Below, in pieces: positions 1 to 8,700 of a stretch of 64,000 nucleotides of DNA. Position 1 is the first letter of the stretch, and the number at the start of each line of letters is the position of its first letter. The stretch is from CAZXSK01 sp964642855 (GTDB taxonomy: Bacteria; Planctomycetota; Phycisphaerae; SM23-33). The stretch is taken from positions 3,668 through 67,667 of the forward strand of contig CAZXSK010000014.1 in the NCBI GenBank assembly GCA_964642855.1, in the 5' to 3' direction. Made by a program: the position numbers and the translations under genes. Below the pieces are notes generated by a model. That model was not told where the DNA came from. It did not search any database and saw nothing but the letters and a program-made list of their open reading frames with translations.

Positions 1-2
1 CC

Positions 3-617
3 TACGACGAGCGCCTGACGGACCTGGCGACCAAGATCAAGGCTACCGAAGACGAAACCCGCAAGAAGCGCCTCACGAAGATCTTCCAGAATGTCCTGTC
101 GCTGCGGCGGTTCACCGAACGGCTGGGGCGATCGGGCATTCACAAGGTCAAGACCAGACTGATGCTGCGGACGGTGCAGATTCTCTCGAGGCTGCAGGAC
201 CAGTTGATGGACGCCACGTTCGAGCTGGAGAAGGTCCGTTCGATCCTGTCCTCCGAGAGCGATTTCATCAACGACTACGTTGAGCTGCTACAGATGGCCC
301 GCACGGCTGGTGATCTGCTGGACATGCTCCGCGAGATGCGCCAGAGCGGCCAGGGCCTTGGCGGGGTGCCGTCGAAGGTTGTGGAGGTCCGCAAGAGCGC
401 CAGCGAAATCACCGAAGGCCTCACCGAAGCCTCCACCGACGTGCTGGACGAGCTCGAAGCCGAGATCGACCGCATGGGCGAGGACATGAAGGCGGATCTC
501 GACGAGCAGCAGTTTGACGCCGACGTTGACCTCGACGCGGAGATCGAGAAGTACTCCGTCGGGGCGACCGAGGAAACCCACCCGATCTTTCTGACCGACC
601 GATCGTCGGGCAAGTAA
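3..617 (+). CDS. Coiled-coil protein, 5'-truncated at window edge
   Basis: The reading frame is open from base 3 and has no start before the window edge, so the gene begins upstream; 204 C-terminal residues are visible. The sequence is highly charged and helical, rich in Glu, Asp, Lys, Arg and Leu, with heptad-like spacing that suggests a coiled coil, and a very acidic stretch near the end (about residues 150-185). No signal peptide, membrane segment or catalytic motif is visible in this part. The next gene starts 15 bases after its stop, and it heads a tight run of seven genes that includes ExbB/ExbD-like proteins. A structural or adaptor role in that envelope complex is possible but is inference only. 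Family not recognised. Confidence 0.7.
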   Translation, partial: YDERLTDLATKIKATEDETRKKRLTKIFQNVLSLRRFTERLGRSGIHKVKTRLMLRTVQILSRLQDQLMDATFELEKVRSILSSESDFINDYVELLQMARTAGDLLDMLREMRQSGQGLGGVPSKVVEVRKSASEITEGLTEASTDVLDELEAEIDRMGEDMKADLDEQQFDADVDLDAEIEKYSVGATEETHPIFLTDRSSGK

Positions 618-632
618 CGAAAGGATCCAACC

Positions 633-1160
633 ATGCACACCACTGCGAAACTCATGCTGGCCGCGGTGCTGCTTGCCGGGCCCGTCGCAGCTGCACGCGC
701 AGCCGACGAAGACTCCGCCGAAGCAAAGCGAGACCGCGCCGTCTATACCCGGCTGGTTTCCGAACTCCGAGCCGCCCACGACCAGCTCGGGCGGGCATAC
801 CGCAAAGGCATCGTCGAAGCCCGCGAGAATGAAGGCTCTGCCTCCACGGAAACCCGCGCCGGAATCCTGCGACTGAAGGAGGAGATCGATCGCAAATCCG
901 TCCGGCTGATGCTCGTAGCCGACCGTCACGGCTGGGACGTGCCGAAGTTCGCCATCGAGGAGCTCGACGACTTCCCCGAAGCCGCCGACGAAACAGAGCC
1001 CCAGCAACCCAGATCAGCCTCGGAGCAACTGTTCCCCGACGAGCCGATCATCGCCGAAGGCCTCTCGCGCGAGGCGAAGCAACTGGCTGCCGTCGTCGAG
1101 CTACCCGTGATCACCCTCGCGACCGATGCGCCGGCCGAGCAAGAGGAAGACGATGATTGA
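633..1160 (+). CDS. Exported hypothetical protein with acidic C-terminus
   Basis: 175 residues. The start is a clear signal peptide: Lys near the N-terminus, a Leu/Ala/Val core, and an Ala-Arg-Ala cleavage-like site near residue 23. The mature protein is helical and charged (about residues 28-110), followed by a Pro/Glu-rich segment and a terminal Glu/Asp run. AAAGGA lies just upstream of the ATG. Its end overlaps the start of the ExbB-like gene by 8 bases, so the two are probably translationally coupled. Likely periplasmic and working with the neighbouring proton-channel-type proteins. No known family was recognised. Confidence 0.75.
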   Translation: MHTTAKLMLAAVLLAGPVAAARAADEDSAEAKRDRAVYTRLVSELRAAHDQLGRAYRKGIVEARENEGSASTETRAGILRLKEEIDRKSVRLMLVADRHGWDVPKFAIEELDDFPEAADETEPQQPRSASEQLFPDEPIIAEGLSREAKQLAAVVELPVITLATDAPAEQEEDDD

Positions 1161-1524
1161 CCGGATCCTCGACAACTGCGGCCCGCTCGCCTGGCCTCAA
1201 CTGGCGATTTCGCTGCTGACGGTTTCGGTGCTGGCCGGCTACGCCGTAGCGCTGATCCGCGGGGAGATTGCTCCCGGTGCCCAGCCCTGGCGGCGGACAC
1301 TCGAGCCTCTGGCGGGCATCGCCACGACCCTCGGGCTGCTCGGCTCGGTTCTGGGGTTCATTCTGGCGTTCGACTCGCTGGGCGGCTCGCTGGACGTTGA
1401 ACGTCTCGCCCGCGGGTTGTCCAGCGCCTACTGGACCACGGGCGTGGGCATCGTGACGGCACTGATCGCCACGGCGGGAAACTACCTGCTGGGCGTCCTC
1501 CACCCCGGGGAGGCCAGGCTGTGA
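1153..1524 (+). CDS. Minimal MotA/TolQ/ExbB-family proton channel protein
   Basis: 123 residues with three predicted membrane helices (about 17-36, 56-74 and 93-116). The second helix carries GLLGSVLGFILAF, close to the family signature GLLGTVxGxxxAF. The third region has WTTGVGIVTALIAT, like the TTAxGLxxAIP motif. Family members use the proton-motive force to drive a periplasmic partner. Normal ExbB/TolQ proteins have about 210-250 residues; this one lacks the large cytoplasmic loop. I chose the ATG at 1153, which follows GAGGAAG and overlaps the previous gene, rather than the ATG at 1126. The ExbD-like gene overlaps its stop codon (GTGA). Confidence 0.75.
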   Translation: MIDRILDNCGPLAWPQLAISLLTVSVLAGYAVALIRGEIAPGAQPWRRTLEPLAGIATTLGLLGSVLGFILAFDSLGGSLDVERLARGLSSAYWTTGVGIVTALIATAGNYLLGVLHPGEARL

Positions 1525-1892
1525 ACGCCAAGACCGCCATCCCGCTGATCGACCTGATCCTGCTGACGCTCGGGTCGGTACTGGCTGCGATGACGCAGAT
1601 GCAGCGCATCGAGGCGATCGATGTCGACGTCGCGAAGGTCGGCCCCGGCCCGGCTGCAGTCCGCCGGGGCGAGATCCGCATCGTCACCGTCACCGACGAC
1701 GGGTTGACCTTGGACGGCGAGGCCGTTCGCCAGGAGCAGCTCGCCGACGCCCTGGCTGGCAGCGAGGTGGTCCTGCGGGCGCAGAAGTCCCTGCCGACCC
1801 AGCGAACGCTTGCGCTGCTTGCAGAGCTGACCCGCTCGGCGGGGTCGGTGTCCGTGGAAGTCGAGCCCGACAAGCCCCAACCCGGGAGATAG
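1521..1892 (+). CDS. ExbD/TolR-like protein
   Basis: 123 residues. One N-terminal membrane helix contains PLIDLILL, matching the ExbD/TolR motif in which the membrane Asp (here D11) takes part in proton transfer. The rest is a small periplasmic domain. It starts with GTG overlapping the stop of the ExbB-like gene by four bases, a typical coupled ExbB-ExbD arrangement. The sequence after the helix (about residues 38-120) is divergent from canonical ExbD, so the assignment rests on the membrane motif, size and position. Confidence 0.7.
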   Translation: MNAKTAIPLIDLILLTLGSVLAAMTQMQRIEAIDVDVAKVGPGPAAVRRGEIRIVTVTDDGLTLDGEAVRQEQLADALAGSEVVLRAQKSLPTQRTLALLAELTRSAGSVSVEVEPDKPQPGR

Positions 1893-1894
1893 CC

Positions 1895-2689
1895 ATGTCC
1901 AGGACAAGCCTGCTGGCGGGAATGATCGCTGCCGTCGTGCTGCATGCGCTCCTGTGGGTCTCGCGTGAGGCCCCGGCAGACAACCGCCCGCCCGACCGCA
2001 AGGCGGTGGCCATCACGCCGCCTCCGCCGATCCCCGAGGCGAAACCGGAGCCCCAACCGGACCCCGAGCCCGAGGAAGCACCCGAGCCAACTCCCCAGCC
2101 CGCGCCGCAGCGCGAGTCCCAGCCCCAGGTCCGGCCCAAGCCGCCCGCGCCGCCGGCCGATCCGGAACCCGCGCCTCCTTCCAAACCGCTGCAGGAGGTC
2201 GTTGAAGCGCCCCGGACGCCACCCGCCGACCAGGCCGGAGACACCGGCCTGCAGTCCGACGCCGATGGCGACCTCCCGCGGCTCCGGATTGTCTGGCGGT
2301 CGTCGGGCGAGCTCCAGGCCGTCGCCGCACAGCTCGGTCTGCGGATCGTCGCGGTCAACACGCGCGGCGAGATCCTGGGCGAAGTCGCAGGCACCCCGGC
2401 GCGACTCGACGACTTCGACGGCGATCTCGGACACTACAGCAACCGCGTGCGCACGTTGCCTTCCTCCTTCTTTGGACGGGATGTCGCCGAGGCCGCCTCC
2501 CAGCCAATCGACCGGTTCTGGGTGCTGGTTCCCGCGGCGATCGACCGCCGATGGATCGCCCTGCAGAAGCGTGCCCTTGCCGCCAAAGGTCTCGATGCCG
2601 ACGGCGTGCGGGAGGTCGAAGGAGCATTCGGCTTCTCGTCGGGCCGTTACCGTCTGACCGTGACACGAATTCGCCCCGACACCCGCTGA
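1895..2689 (+). CDS. TonB/TolA-like protein with Pro-rich periplasmic linker
   Basis: 264 residues. There is a single N-terminal membrane helix (about 6-22), then a Pro/Glu/Gln-rich segment with repeated PEP and PQP units (about 38-115), then a folded C-terminal domain (about 130-260). This is the architecture of TonB and TolA, which transmit energy from ExbB/ExbD to the outer membrane. The C-terminal domain does not resemble the usual TonB domain, so the outer-membrane partner is unknown. It starts two bases after the ExbD-like gene behind a GGGAGA ribosome site. Confidence 0.65.
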   Translation: MSRTSLLAGMIAAVVLHALLWVSREAPADNRPPDRKAVAITPPPPIPEAKPEPQPDPEPEEAPEPTPQPAPQRESQPQVRPKPPAPPADPEPAPPSKPLQEVVEAPRTPPADQAGDTGLQSDADGDLPRLRIVWRSSGELQAVAAQLGLRIVAVNTRGEILGEVAGTPARLDDFDGDLGHYSNRVRTLPSSFFGRDVAEAASQPIDRFWVLVPAAIDRRWIALQKRALAAKGLDADGVREVEGAFGFSSGRYRLTVTRIRPDTR

Positions 2690-2707
2690 GTGTCCAGGAG
2701 CAACACC

Positions 2708-3097
2708 ATGAACGCCAACGACGGACTGCTGATTGCCGCCCTGCTGCTTCTCGCCATCGCCGCCGGATGCGATAGAGAACATGCCTCGTCGAATCAGGCT
2801 CCGGGCTCGCCGAGGGCCCGCGCGTCCGCCTTCTCCCCGGGCGAGCAGAACGCGGTTCGCGGCGAGGAACTCACCCCCTCCGCGCCATCGCCTTCCCCGC
2901 GCCAGCCGAAGCCCTCGGACGACTCGTCGGCCGAGACGCCAGACCCGCGCGTTCCTCTCGGTCAGGCGACGCGCGATCTCGACCACTTCGCCCGCGACGT
3001 TCGGAACCTGCGCGAAGCGCTGCTGACCGTGGAGGTGCAGTTCGACGCCAACCAGCCAACCGGGCGCGAGAAGGAGGTCCCCGATGAACGCCGGTGA
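2708..3097 (+). CDS. Small lipoprotein, Pro/Ser-rich
   Basis: 129 residues. The N-terminal hydrophobic segment ends in the lipobox AIAAGC, predicting lipid attachment at that Cys. The middle (about 25-80) is low-complexity and rich in Pro, Ser and Arg, and the C-terminal third looks helical. The ATG at 2708 follows AGGAG by seven bases and gives a proper lipoprotein signal; an in-frame GTG at 2690 would only extend it upstream. It belongs to the same tight gene run as the TonB-like gene. Function unknown. Confidence 0.65.
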   Translation: MNANDGLLIAALLLLAIAAGCDREHASSNQAPGSPRARASAFSPGEQNAVRGEELTPSAPSPSPRQPKPSDDSSAETPDPRVPLGQATRDLDHFARDVRNLREALLTVEVQFDANQPTGREKEVPDERR

Positions 3098-3368
3098 TTT
3101 CATCCTCGTCGCAGCCGTCGCGGTCTTCGCCATCCTCGCCGTCGCCGGTGTGCTGAAGTGGCTGGTCCGTGCGCTGGCAGGGGCAGCGGTCGGAGTTGCA
3201 GTGCTCCTTGCCATTCTCCACGCGCCCCCCACCCGCTGGACCCAGCCGGTACGCTCCCGCCTGCAGGACAGCCGGCTGGTCGCCGTCCTCCGCGATCGCA
3301 GCCACGCGCTGCTGCGTCCGTGGCTCGGACCGGTCACTCCGGATTCGACAGGAGCTTCCGTGGACTGA
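3084..3368 (+). CDS. Small inner-membrane protein
   Basis: 94 residues, with one long or two short hydrophobic helices covering about residues 5-47 and a basic, Arg-rich tail. A strong AGGAGG lies six bases before the ATG, inside the end of the preceding lipoprotein gene (14-base overlap). It is the last gene of the seven-gene run. No family recognised. Confidence 0.6.
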   Translation: MNAGDFILVAAVAVFAILAVAGVLKWLVRALAGAAVGVAVLLAILHAPPTRWTQPVRSRLQDSRLVAVLRDRSHALLRPWLGPVTPDSTGASVD

Positions 3369-3387
3369 CCCGACCGCCCACCTTTGC

Positions 3388-3417
3388 CTGATCGTCTGCA
3401 CGCAGACGGGAAATCAG
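3388..3417 (+). terminator. Possible stem-loop after the first operon
   Basis: CGTCTG-CACG-CAGACG forms a six-pair stem, and the flanking CTGAT and ATCAG can extend it across a small bulge. It lies 20 bases after the last stop of the operon, which suits a terminator or mRNA-end hairpin. There is no T-run after it, so it would not be a classic intrinsic terminator. Confidence 0.3.
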
Positions 3418-3491
3418 CGAACCCTCGTTTCCGTGGCAAGCCTATGGTGTAATAGGGTCAGCAATCATGTCCCCTCCGGCCGGCACGATCC

Positions 3492-4283
3492 ATGCACCAG
3501 ACCGCCGACATGTCGAACGCTCGGACGAACCGTACCGCCGAGGGACACAACTCGCCCGGACTCAGGCGGTGGAAGATCGTGTTGCTTGCCGCGATGGTCC
3601 TTGCGGGCATGGCGGCTTCATTTCTGCTGCCCGTGCGAGACTGGCTGGTCACAGCACTCCGGTGGATCGACGGCCTCGGGCCGTGGAGCGCAGCGTTAGT
3701 CATCGCGATCTACGTACTCGCGTGCGTCCTCCTGCTGCCCGGGTCGGTGCTCACTCTCGGGGCGGGGTTCCTCTACGGCGTTCTGTGGGCAACGATGATC
3801 GTGTCCATCGCATCGACGCTCGGAGCGACGGCTGCGTTCCTCATCGGGCGGTACGTCGCACGTGGCTGGGTCTCGCGGAAGGTCGCCCAGCGGCCCGGGT
3901 TCCAGGCCGTCGATGACGCGCTGGGTCGCGAGGGATTCAAGATCGTCCTTCTCACGCGTTTGAGCCCGATCTTTCCGTTTAATTTCCTGAACTACGCCTT
4001 CGGCGTCACGCAGGTGCCCCTCTGGAAATTCGTGCTGGCATCCTGGCTGGGCATGATTCCCGGTACCATCATGTATGTGTACTTTGGGTCGGTGATGGGC
4101 TCGTTCGCCCAGGTCGCGGCCGGCCGGAGCGAGAAAAGCCCCGTCGAGTGGATCTTCTTCGGTGCGGGGCTCGTGATAGCCGTGGGGGTAACGCTATTTG
4201 TCACCCGCCTGGCGAGAAGAGCACTGAAGCAGGAAGTCGCCCTCCAGCCACGTGCCGCTCCGTGCGGCGGAGACGCCTCGTGA
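3492..4283 (+). CDS. TVP38/TMEM64 (DedA-like) family membrane protein
   Basis: 263 residues, about six hydrophobic segments. The family core is visible: a helix ending LLLPGSVLTLGAGFLYG, then an ATAAFLIGRY segment, then LTRLSPIFPFNFLNYAFG and a terminal GMIPGTIMYVYFG. TVP38/TMEM64 proteins are inner-membrane proteins related to DedA scramblases and transporters. In many genomes they sit beside the glycosyltransferase families that follow here. The stop overlaps the GTG of the glycosyltransferase gene by four bases, so they are coupled. An alternative ATG is at 3510. The substrate is unknown; a role in moving a lipid or an organoarsenic product is inference. Confidence 0.85.
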   Translation: MHQTADMSNARTNRTAEGHNSPGLRRWKIVLLAAMVLAGMAASFLLPVRDWLVTALRWIDGLGPWSAALVIAIYVLACVLLLPGSVLTLGAGFLYGVLWATMIVSIASTLGATAAFLIGRYVARGWVSRKVAQRPGFQAVDDALGREGFKIVLLTRLSPIFPFNFLNYAFGVTQVPLWKFVLASWLGMIPGTIMYVYFGSVMGSFAQVAAGRSEKSPVEWIFFGAGLVIAVGVTLFVTRLARRALKQEVALQPRAAPCGGDAS

Positions 4284-5611
4284 ATCCTTCATCCGTTGAA
4301 GACGGTTGCGGCAGGAACGCCGGGCCTGGCCGGGTGATTGTTTTCACACGCTATCCCGAGCCAGGGCGGACGAAGACTCGTCTGATCCCCGCCCTGGGAA
4401 CCGTCGGGGCGGCCCGCCTGCACCAGCGGATGGCTGAGCTGCTGATGGCCAGGCTGTCGCACCTTCAGCCCCCCGTGGAGCTGGAGGTCCGGTATACCGG
4501 CGGAGATGAAACGCTCATGCGACGCTGGCTGGGCAGGGGCGTGACCATCCGGCCTCAGCCCGGAGGCGACCTGGGACAGCGGATGGACATGTGCATCCGG
4601 GCCGCTTTTCGCGAAGGCGCCCGGCGTGTGATCCTGGCAGGAACCGATTGCCCCTCGGCCACGGTCACTGACATCCGCCATGCGATGAAAATGCTGACCG
4701 GACGGGAGATGGTGCTTGGGCCGACGATCGACGGTGGATACTGGCTGATTGGCCTGTCTCGCCCTGCGAGGGTCTTCCGCGACATCCCGTGGAGTTCCAC
4801 CGACACATGCAGAGAAACCCTTGCCCGGGCCGAGCAACTCGGGTTGCGGGTAGCCTGCCTGCCGACGACACGGGACGTCGATCATCCGGGGGACCTTGCC
4901 CACCTCCCGGCCGGCCTGGCCGGTCCGAACCCCTGGCTGAGTGTGGTGGTCTGTTCGCTCAACGACCGGCCGACCATCGGCCGATGTCTTGGGGCTTCAG
5001 CCGGGGAAGGTATCGAACAGATCGTCGCAGACGGCGGCAGCGAAGACAACACGCCTGCCATCGCGCGGGATGCGGGCGCCACGGTGATTGCCGCGCCTCC
5101 GGGACGGGCCCGTCAGCTTCGTGCGGGCTTCGACGTTTCGCACGGGCACGTCGTGCTGCTGCTGCACGCCGACACGATCGTCCCGGCCGGGTTCGATGAG
5201 ATGATCTTTCGTGCCCTGCTTGACCGCAACGTATCAGCCGGGGCGTTCGCGTTTCACACCGACTATGATGTTCCAGCGATGTCACTGATCGACAGGCTGG
5301 TGAGCTTCCGTTCCCGACACCTTCGCCTGCCCTACGGCGACCAGGGACTGTTCGCGACGCGCGACCGACTGCGGGAGGTCGGTGGCGTGCCGGATACGCC
5401 GCTTGCGGAAGATTTCTTTCTGGTCCGCCGGCTCGCCCGGGGGGGGCGGATTGTCACCTTGCCCGCCCGGGCGGTCACGTCGGGGCGACGATGGCGGAGG
5501 CTGGGCGTTCTGCGCACAACGTGGATCAATCAACTCGTTGCAGCCGGACTATGGCTGGGCGTCGATCCGTCGCGCCTGGCCGGCGTGTATGCATGGAAGT
5601 CTGACGGGTAA
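4280..5611 (+). CDS. Fused glycosyltransferases (TIGR04282-like + TIGR04283-like GT2)
   Basis: 443 residues. Residues about 15-210 resemble the DUF2064/TIGR04282 family: FTRYPEPGRTKTRL nucleotide-binding start, AGTDCPS and GPTIDGGYWLIGL. Residues about 218-435 resemble family-2 glycosyltransferases of TIGR04283: SVVVCSLND start, VADGGSEDNT, and HADT as the metal-binding DxD-type motif. These two families are usually separate adjacent genes and are known from radical SAM / arsenosugar biosynthesis loci; here they are one polypeptide. The GTG at 4280 overlaps the TVP38 stop; a longer in-frame extension upstream would run back through that gene and is rejected. The likely role is activation and transfer of a sugar to a small molecule; the substrate is inferred from context only. 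Confidence 0.85.
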   Translation: MNPSSVEDGCGRNAGPGRVIVFTRYPEPGRTKTRLIPALGTVGAARLHQRMAELLMARLSHLQPPVELEVRYTGGDETLMRRWLGRGVTIRPQPGGDLGQRMDMCIRAAFREGARRVILAGTDCPSATVTDIRHAMKMLTGREMVLGPTIDGGYWLIGLSRPARVFRDIPWSSTDTCRETLARAEQLGLRVACLPTTRDVDHPGDLAHLPAGLAGPNPWLSVVVCSLNDRPTIGRCLGASAGEGIEQIVADGGSEDNTPAIARDAGATVIAAPPGRARQLRAGFDVSHGHVVLLLHADTIVPAGFDEMIFRALLDRNVSAGAFAFHTDYDVPAMSLIDRLVSFRSRHLRLPYGDQGLFATRDRLREVGGVPDTPLAEDFFLVRRLARGGRIVTLPARAVTSGRRWRRLGVLRTTWINQLVAAGLWLGVDPSRLAGVYAWKSDG

Positions 5612-5731
5612 TGGAACGCGGGCCCGTGACCATGCGATGAGGCAATCGGACTTGTGCGATCGCCGTCGCGCGAGGTCGACGACGAACACCGCCTACGCCC
5701 AGCGGGCGGGGAACAACGTCAGGAGCAAATG

Positions 5732-8700
5732 ATGGCCAGGAACGTAACACGCTGGACACGCCTGACCTCACACGACCTGCCCGTATATGTGCTGCCCGAC
5801 GGGCCCGAGTGGTTCGTGCCCAATCGCAGCGGAGACGAACTCCTGCGCAGACTGCAGTCGGATCCGTCGCGTGATCCAGCCGCCGACGCGTTGCGATTCC
5901 TCGACCGCCTGCCGGACGGTTCGCCCTCACGCTACAGCGGGCGATCGGATGAACGATCGCTGGACCGCCTTTCGGAGCTCTGGCTGCACGTGACCGACCG
6001 CTGCAATCTGGCCTGCAGACACTGCCTGGTCGGCTGCGCCCCGGGCGAAGCGGACGAACTCTCAGCCGACCGCGCCTTGCACTATGCACGGCAGGCAGCC
6101 GACGCCGGGTGCAGAGTCTTCGCGATTACCGGCGGCGAACCGCTGATGCATCCCGGGCTCCAGCTGCTGCTGGAAGGGCTGCTGAACCTGCCCCACGCCC
6201 GCGTGGCCATGCTCACCAACGGCACCCTGCTGACCGACCGGCTGGAGATGCTCACCTCGGTGGACAAGGCCCGGCTGCACCTTCAGGTGTCGATGGACGG
6301 CCTGGAGGACAACCACGATCGCATCCGGGGGCGGGGGGCATGGCAGCACCTGACCGATCAGGTGTCCGCCGCGGTCGACGCGAACCTGCCGCTGACGCTC
6401 TCGATGTGCGTCGACGCGAGCAATGTAGATGACATTCCAGAGATCGTGAGATACGCCGGGCAGGTCGGAATCGCGAATGTCCACTTCCTGTGGTACTTCG
6501 TGCGAGGCCGGGCCAGACGGCAGCAGATGCCCGATCTCGACCGCTTGTTCAGCTGCCTGGTGCAGGCAGCCGATGCCGGCCGGGACGCGGGAGTGAGCAT
6601 CGACAACCTCGACGCCGTCGCCTCGCAAGTCTTCGCTCCGCCCCGAACGATCCACGACGGCACGGGAGCCGGCTGGGACAGCCTCGCCCTCGGTCCCGGA
6701 GAGCAGGTCTACCCCTCGGCTGCGACAGTGGGCATTTCCGAGCTCTCGACGCACGCACGCGGCGACCTGCTGACCGCATGGCGCGAAAGCCCGACGCTGC
6801 AGCGCGTCCGCCAGGCTACGATCGCCGGCGGCGATCGACCCATGCGACGAATCACCGGGGGCGGAGACATGGACCACAGCTACACCTTCGCCGGGAGCTT
6901 CGTCGGCGACGATCCATACCTGCCGCTGATCGAGCGACTGGCGCTGTGGCTGATCGAGCGGGAGGCGACCCGCCAGTCGCCCGAAGGCCGACCCGCCCTG
7001 CGCCTGAAGATGGGCGACATTCTGGAGACCTGCGGCGACGGCGGACGGGTCGCGATGACCCACAGCAACTGCCTGCTTTCGCTGGCGGAAGAAGGTGGGC
7101 AATCGGCTGTCAAACGTTTCTACGCCTCCGCGGCCGCGACAGACAAAACCGACATCCTCAACCCGGTCGCCTACCCGCAGGAACTGATGGATCACATCCC
7201 GCCAGCGCACCGTTTCCGCGGGTATGGTTGCGGCAGCCCGGTGATCGACGCGGCCCTCCAGCCGGGCGAAACGGCTGTTGATCTCGGGTGCGGCACGGGT
7301 GTGGAGTGCTACCTTGCGGCCCGCGCGGTTGGCGGGGTCGGACAGGTCGTTGGGGTGGACATGCTGGAGCAGATGCTGGACCGCGCGCGACGGGGATCCC
7401 GCGGCGTGGCGGAGAACCTCGGCTACGACAACCTGAGGTTCGTGCAAGGCTACCTGGAAGACTTGCCCCTACCAGACGCCTGCGCCGATGTTGTCCTCTC
7501 CAATTGCGTGCTGAACCTTTCGACGCACAAGCGCAAGCTCTTCGGGGAGATCCGACGCATTCTCAGGCCCGGCGGGCGGATCGTCGCCTCCGATGTCGTC
7601 ACCGAGACCGATCCGGGCCCGACCATCCGCAATGACGAAACCCTCCGCGGGGAATGCCTCGGCGGCGCCCTGACCCAGAAGGACCTGGTTGGCCTGCTCG
7701 ACGAAAGCGGATTCACCCGGATCGAAGTGCTCCGTCGCGCCCCGTATCGTACCGTCCGCGGCCACGCGTTCTACTCGATGACCTTCCGCGCATTCCGCCC
7801 CGAGCCTGTGCGGCGGGAACATGTTCAGGTGATGTATCGCGGACCGATGGAATCAATCGCAACGCGGGAAGGAACCATCCTGCGAGCCGGGTGCACCGCC
7901 TGGGTTCGTCAAGGCGAAATTGCAGGCCTGACCGGAGAGGTGCTGGTCCTCGACGACCGACCGGCCGACCCCCTGGCCGCATCGAGCTGTTGTTGCGGGC
8001 CTTCGGATGATGTCTCATCGCAGACCGCGGGCGCGGCGGATACTGCGATGACCTTCGCGGACAGACTCATGGCGACAGAGGCTTCGGCCTGCTGCTGCGG
8101 ATCGGACTCCGGCGCGACCGGCGCATACAAAACAACTTCGGACGGGGGCCAGGCCTCGTGCTCGCCTGCGTTGCATACCTGCGGGTGCATGGTGTGTGGC
8201 CTGTCGCTGGAGTATTCCCGTCCCCGGGAGGTGGCCTGCGAGTTCTGCTGCAACGTCGAGACGACCGAAGCCATATGCCCGGCTGGGCATTACGTATGCG
8301 ACGCCTGCCACAGCCGCAACGCTCTCGAGGTGGTCACGCGCATCTGCCTTAACACGCGTGAGACGGACATGGTCGCCCTGCTGGAAACGATCCGCCGTCA
8401 CGAAGCCATCGGCCTGCACGGGCCGGAGCATCACGGCATGACCGCGGGGATCATGCTGGCGACGTGGCGGAATCTCGGTGGGATCATCAACAACCAAGAG
8501 ATCCTTCGGGGCATCGAGAGAGGCATGAAGGTTCCGGGCGGAGCGTGCGGCTTTCTGGGGGTCTGCGGAGCCGCTGCGGGGGTCGGAGCCGGGCTGGCGA
8601 TGATTCTCGAGGCCACACCGGTTCGACCTGCTGCCCGCAGCCAGGTGATGCGCGCCGTAGCGGACGTAATGACCAGGCAGGGACAGTTCGACGCAAGCCG

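Noticed and set aside
1358..3439. 693-codon open frame on the minus strand across the first operon
   Set aside because: It is antisense to five tightly packed genes with ribosome sites and signal peptides. Its translation is Arg/Ser/Gly-rich with no domain, as expected from GC-rich shadow frames.
5654..5731. Longer N-terminus for the radical SAM fusion from an ATG at 5654
   Set aside because: The added 25 residues are Arg-rich and motif-free, and AGGAG at 5721-5725 points to the ATG at 5729 or 5732.
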